From Candidatus Falkowbacteria bacterium UBA917 (GTDB lineage Bacteria; Patescibacteriota; Patescibacteriia; Patescibacteriales; Patescibacteriaceae): 7,045 bases of DNA. The notes under the pieces were generated by a model. That model had not been told where the DNA came from. It was given only the letters and a program-made list of their open reading frames with translations, and did no database searches. The stretch spans positions 1 through 7,045 of the forward strand of contig DBEB01000029.1 of NCBI GenBank assembly GCA_002293855.1, written 5' to 3'. How positions within the stretch are numbered: position 1 is the stretch's first letter; every line of letters begins with the position of its first letter. Shown here one piece after another: positions 5,134-7,045 of the stretch. Position numbers and translations under genes: made by a program.

Positions 5134-5220
5134 GCGGACGTGGTGAAACTGGTAGACACGCAAGCTTGAGGGGCTTGTGGCCGCAAGGCTGTGGAGGTTC
5201 AAGTCCTCTCGTCCGCACCA
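5134..5220 (+). tRNA. tRNA-Leu (anticodon GAG), CCA encoded
   Basis: This is a long-variable-arm tRNA. The acceptor is GCGGACG (5134-5140) with CGTCCGC (5210-5216). The anticodon stem CAAGC/GCTTG encloses TTGAGGG, with GAG at 5168-5170. The variable arm GCC-GCAA-GGC spans 5180-5189, and the T-arm is GGAGG-TTCAAGT-CCTCT. The discriminator is A5217 and CCA follows at 5218-5220, unlike the other four tRNAs here. The bases right after belong to an AATTG-type repeat, so the encoded CCA could be partly chance. It is probably cotranscribed with rplS. Confidence 0.96.
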
Positions 5221-5226
5221 ATTCAA

Positions 5227-5257
5227 CAATTAATTGTTAATTGCCAATTGTTAATTG
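5227..5257 (+). repeat. AATTGNN heptad array between tRNA-Leu and tRNA-Val
   Basis: AATTG starts at 5232, 5239, 5246 and 5253, exactly 7 bases apart, with variable pairs TT, CC, TT. It is preceded by the inverted core CAATT at 5227-5231, creating the palindrome CAATTAATTG. It occupies most of the 42-base spacer between the two tRNAs. Confidence 0.85.
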
Positions 5258-5262
5258 AAGCA

Positions 5263-5336
5263 GGACGCTTGGCTCAGCTGGTTAGAGCACTTCGTTTACA
5301 CCGAGGGGGTCGTAGGTTCGAATCCTACAGCGTCCA
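5263..5336 (+). tRNA. tRNA-Val (anticodon TAC)
   Basis: The acceptor is GGACGCT (5263-5269) with AGCGTCC (5329-5335). The anticodon stem CTTCG/CGAGG (one T-G pair) encloses TTTACAC, with TAC at 5297-5299. The T-arm GTAGG-TTCGAAT-CCTAC is perfect. The discriminator is A5336. The next bases are CAT, so CCA is not encoded. UAC would read GUA and, by wobble, other GUN codons. It lies between an AATTG array and a terminator and is probably the last gene of the rplS-tRNA-Leu-tRNA-Val unit. Confidence 0.95.
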
Positions 5337-5366
5337 CATCAAAGAAATCATCACAGCAAACACACC

Positions 5367-5396
5367 AAAAAATAGGCAAATTCAAGCCTATTTTTT
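5367..5396 (+). terminator. Terminator after tRNA-Val
   Basis: An 11-bp perfect stem AAAAAATAGGC (5367-5377) pairs with GCCTATTTTTT (5386-5396) around an 8-base loop; the T-run is 5391-5396. It closes the rplS-tRNA unit 30 bases after tRNA-Val and ends 8 bases before the next promoter. The A-run on the other side allows bidirectional use. Confidence 0.9.
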
Positions 5397-5404
5397 ATTT
5401 AATA

Positions 5405-5433
5405 TTGACATTATTATAAATATATGCTATAAT
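5405..5433 (+). promoter_or_regulatory. Consensus sigma-70 promoter of the M16 peptidase gene
   Basis: This is the strongest promoter by sequence in the window: TTGACA (5405-5410), a 17-base AT-rich spacer and TATAAT (5428-5433), with an extended TGC (5425-5427) before the -10. Transcription would start near 5440, about 44 bases before the ATG at 5484. Confidence 0.9.
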
Positions 5434-5470
5434 AATAAACATATTTAATCGTTTTTTTGACAATTTATAC

Positions 5471-5475
5471 AGGAG
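5471..5475 (+). promoter_or_regulatory. Shine-Dalgarno site fixing the M16 gene start
   Basis: AGGAG lies 8 bases before the ATG at 5484. It decides the start in favour of 5484 over the in-frame TTG at 5457, which would place the site inside the coding region. Clear sites of this kind are missing from the housekeeping genes upstream. Confidence 0.85.
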
Positions 5476-5483
5476 ACCAGCTC

Positions 5484-6752
5484 ATGAAAGTGAAGATATA
5501 CGATCCCTACGCAGAATTCGAAAAAATCGTCTTAAGCAATGGACTGACAATTTACTTTAGATATTTACCAGAGTGTCCTTGGACACAAGTTTGGTTTAAA
5601 GTACATAGCGGCGCCAAAGACGGAGAACCAGGAGTAGCTCATTTCTTAGAACATCTCATTGGCGATAACTCCAAAGAAGGATCTGAGAGCATAAGGAAAT
5701 TTACTGAAAGCTACGGTGGTTACGCAAAGCTAGGAACCACATCCTACAGAGATACTCGCTATGGCTTCATGCTACCTAATAATCAACTGAAAAAAGGCTT
5801 GCATATCTTTGGGAACATGCTAGTCAATCTAGAGATAACTAAATTTATCGAAAGAGAAAGGAATGTTATCAGTCGAGAGTACTCCATGGATTACCCCTCT
5901 CCTATCAGCTATCTCAGAGAACAGCAAGTAGCCGAAATCATGTATCAAGAGCATTGGCTAGCCAAACACATTTCTGTACTGGGTTCAGCCACAGACATTG
6001 AGACTATACAGCTACCACAGTTGCAAAGCTTTTACGACCAGCATTATAATCCGAGCAACATCTCTGTAGTTATCAGTGGAGGACTATCATTTACCAAAAC
6101 ATTGGAAATGATACAAAAAAGTCCCTTGGGATTAAGCACCAAAGCTGGATTACGCAATCCCCGCTTACCAGTCTTATCCCAAACCTGGCTACCTACAGTC
6201 AACTATCTAGAATATTCTAATAAAATTGACTACGGCATGACAACCGACGAATCAAACAATTACTATTTGAATACTAAGGTAGTAGTACCTAAAACGGTTT
6301 TATCAGGAAGCCTTTGGGATATCGCAGGCGGCATGATTCATAAAACTCTCTTTACAGAACTTAGACTGAAGCGTGAATGGCTATACTCAATTCATATTTC
6401 AGCTAATCTCTACGGAGGTCTATACTCTCTTTTTATCCGCTGCCCCAATCTCCTTGAGCCAGCCTCAAAAAAAATCATCAAAGTCATTGATACATGTTTA
6501 AGCAAAGCTCTTACTAGCAAAAGGTTATTTGATGATTTTAAACGCAAAGAGTTAAATTCCATCAAAATGCGCGACTTTGTTAAAACACAAGATATCATAA
6601 AAGGCTCAATCAAAGATTTAGACGAAGAAGACAGGATTGAAACAATAATGGATTATCTAGCAGAGTATGAAGCGGCTAAACTGGCAGATATTCAGGCACT
6701 AATAGAACACATAGCTCCAGAGAAACGCCTCAGCGTTCTCTACAAACCATAA
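5484..6752 (+). CDS. M16-family zinc metallopeptidase (pitrilysin/processing-peptidase type)
   Basis: This 422-residue protein has the inverted zinc motif H-F-L-E-H (residues 53-57), where the two His bind zinc and Glu56 is the catalytic base. Glu132 is the likely third ligand, with Glu125 seven residues before it, the same spacing as the paired glutamates of pitrilysin. The N-terminal M16 domain spans about residues 14-200 and ends in H-Y-N-P-S-N-I-S-V-V-I-S-G-G. The C-terminal inactive half (about 255-415) shows K-T-L-F-T-E-L-R-L-K-R-E-W-L-Y-S (287-302), matching the family's L-F-x-E-L-R-x-x-x-x-x-A-Y-S. The size fits a two-domain subunit that pairs into a chamber and cuts unfolded peptides. 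No signal peptide or membrane helix is seen, so it is probably cytoplasmic. Codons are more A/T-ending than in the ribosomal genes. The natural substrate is unknown. Confidence 0.92.
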   Translation: MKVKIYDPYAEFEKIVLSNGLTIYFRYLPECPWTQVWFKVHSGAKDGEPGVAHFLEHLIGDNSKEGSESIRKFTESYGGYAKLGTTSYRDTRYGFMLPNNQLKKGLHIFGNMLVNLEITKFIERERNVISREYSMDYPSPISYLREQQVAEIMYQEHWLAKHISVLGSATDIETIQLPQLQSFYDQHYNPSNISVVISGGLSFTKTLEMIQKSPLGLSTKAGLRNPRLPVLSQTWLPTVNYLEYSNKIDYGMTTDESNNYYLNTKVVVPKTVLSGSLWDIAGGMIHKTLFTELRLKREWLYSIHISANLYGGLYSLFIRCPNLLEPASKKIIKVIDTCLSKALTSKRLFDDFKRKELNSIKMRDFVKTQDIIKGSIKDLDEEDRIETIMDYLAEYEAAKLADIQALIEHIAPEKRLSVLYKP

Positions 6753-6774
6753 ATAAATAATTTAAACACCCCCC

Positions 6775-6805
6775 CACCCTAATCTTAATTGCTTAGGGTG
6801 TTTTT
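6775..6805 (+). terminator. Terminator of the M16 peptidase gene
   Basis: CACCCTAA (6775-6782) pairs with TTAGGGTG (6793-6800) around a 10-base loop, followed by TTTTT (6801-6805). It lies 22 bases after the stop codon. A run of seven C (6769-6775) precedes it. Confidence 0.88.
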
Positions 6806-6821
6806 ATTTCTACCCTCAAAA

Positions 6822-6852
6822 TTGACATCCACCCCAAACAGGTATTTACTAT
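6822..6852 (+). promoter_or_regulatory. Possible promoter of the final gene
   Basis: A perfect -35 TTGACA (6822-6827) is present. Candidate -10 boxes are TTTACT (6845-6850, 17-base spacer) and TACTAT (6847-6852, 19-base spacer), both imperfect. It lies between the M16 terminator and the next gene, which otherwise would have no promoter. Confidence 0.5.
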
Positions 6853-6901
6853 AAACTACTAACAATTAGCCCTTTTACAATTACTAGCAGGAGCCAAGGC
6901 C

Positions 6902-7045
6902 ATGAAAAATAACAGCCACAATATTCAAGAGCAGCAGATTCAAGCTCATGTCCTAAGCATCACCTTATATGGTGGCATAGATCTAGTAGCCAGAATCAGC
7001 CGCGAAGAACTAGATTATAATTCCCCAACTCAACCACATCTAAGC
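6902..7045 (+). CDS. Start of an unrecognised gene, cut by the window end
   Basis: This open frame begins at ATG 6902 and is still open after 48 codons at the window edge. AGGAG at 6889-6893 lies 8 bases before the ATG, the same arrangement as the M16 gene, which is the main reason to call it. The protein begins M-K-N-N-S-H-N-I-Q-E-Q-Q and continues with A-H-V-L-S-I-T-L-Y-G-G-I-D-L-V-A-R-I-S. There is no signal peptide or membrane helix in the visible part. I recognise no family. Its leader resembles that of the M16 gene at 16 of 20 positions around the start, so the two may be regulated or recruited to ribosomes in the same way. Confidence 0.7.
   Translation, partial: MKNNSHNIQEQQIQAHVLSITLYGGIDLVARISREELDYNSPTQPHLS

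Noticed and set aside
5191..5448. Open frame across tRNA-Leu, the repeat array and tRNA-Val
   Set aside because: It is a translation of two clear tRNA genes, a repeat and a terminator; not a real gene.
5457..5483. TTG start for the M16 protein
   Set aside because: AGGAG at 5471-5475 is correctly spaced for ATG 5484 and would be internal with the TTG start.

Overview
The window looks like a piece of a small bacterial chromosome, most plausibly from the Candidate Phyla Radiation (Patescibacteria). That placement is an inference. It rests on compact translation genes, mostly without Shine-Dalgarno sites; secG and an HU gene joined to infC-rpmI-rplT; four of five tRNA genes lacking an encoded CCA; and a small one-helix membrane protein of a type I associate with that group. 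All ten complete protein genes are on the + strand and end in TAA. None needs a recoded UGA.

Layout. 1-98 is a leader with a small hairpin. 99-1205 encodes a four-domain S1 RNA-binding protein. A good promoter (1212-1240) starts a tight operon infC-rpmI-rplT-secG-hup (1264-3027), closed by a strong terminator (3031-3062). A tRNA cluster follows (Arg-UCG, Met/Ile-CAU, Lys-CUU; 3174-3503), also closed by a terminator. 3542-3824 has no convincing gene but holds a CGAG-rich repeated or structured element. Two overlapping unknown small genes come next (3825-4500). Then come rplS (L19, 4667-5050), a GC-rich double hairpin, tRNA-Leu(GAG), tRNA-Val(UAC) and a terminator (5367-5396). A consensus promoter then drives an M16-family zinc peptidase (5484-6752) with its own terminator. 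The last feature is the start of an unrecognised gene (6902 onward, cut by the window end).

The genes fall into two groups. 99-5336 is almost entirely translation and secretion housekeeping: initiation factor, ribosomal proteins, tRNAs, SecG and nucleoid protein. 5405-7045 differs: it has a consensus promoter, clear AGGAG ribosome binding sites eight bases before ATG, and more A/T-ending codons. The two genes there share nearly the same leader sequence.

The most striking structure outside genes is a family of heptameric tandem arrays, (AATTGNN)n, in four blocks of 4-5 copies kept exactly in 7-base register. Two blocks face each other between tRNA-Arg and tRNA-Met and form a 35-bp imperfect hairpin. 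One abuts the rplS promoter and one fills the tRNA-Leu/tRNA-Val spacer. I cannot assign them a function. They, the CGAG element and the twin leaders are the parts most worth a second look.
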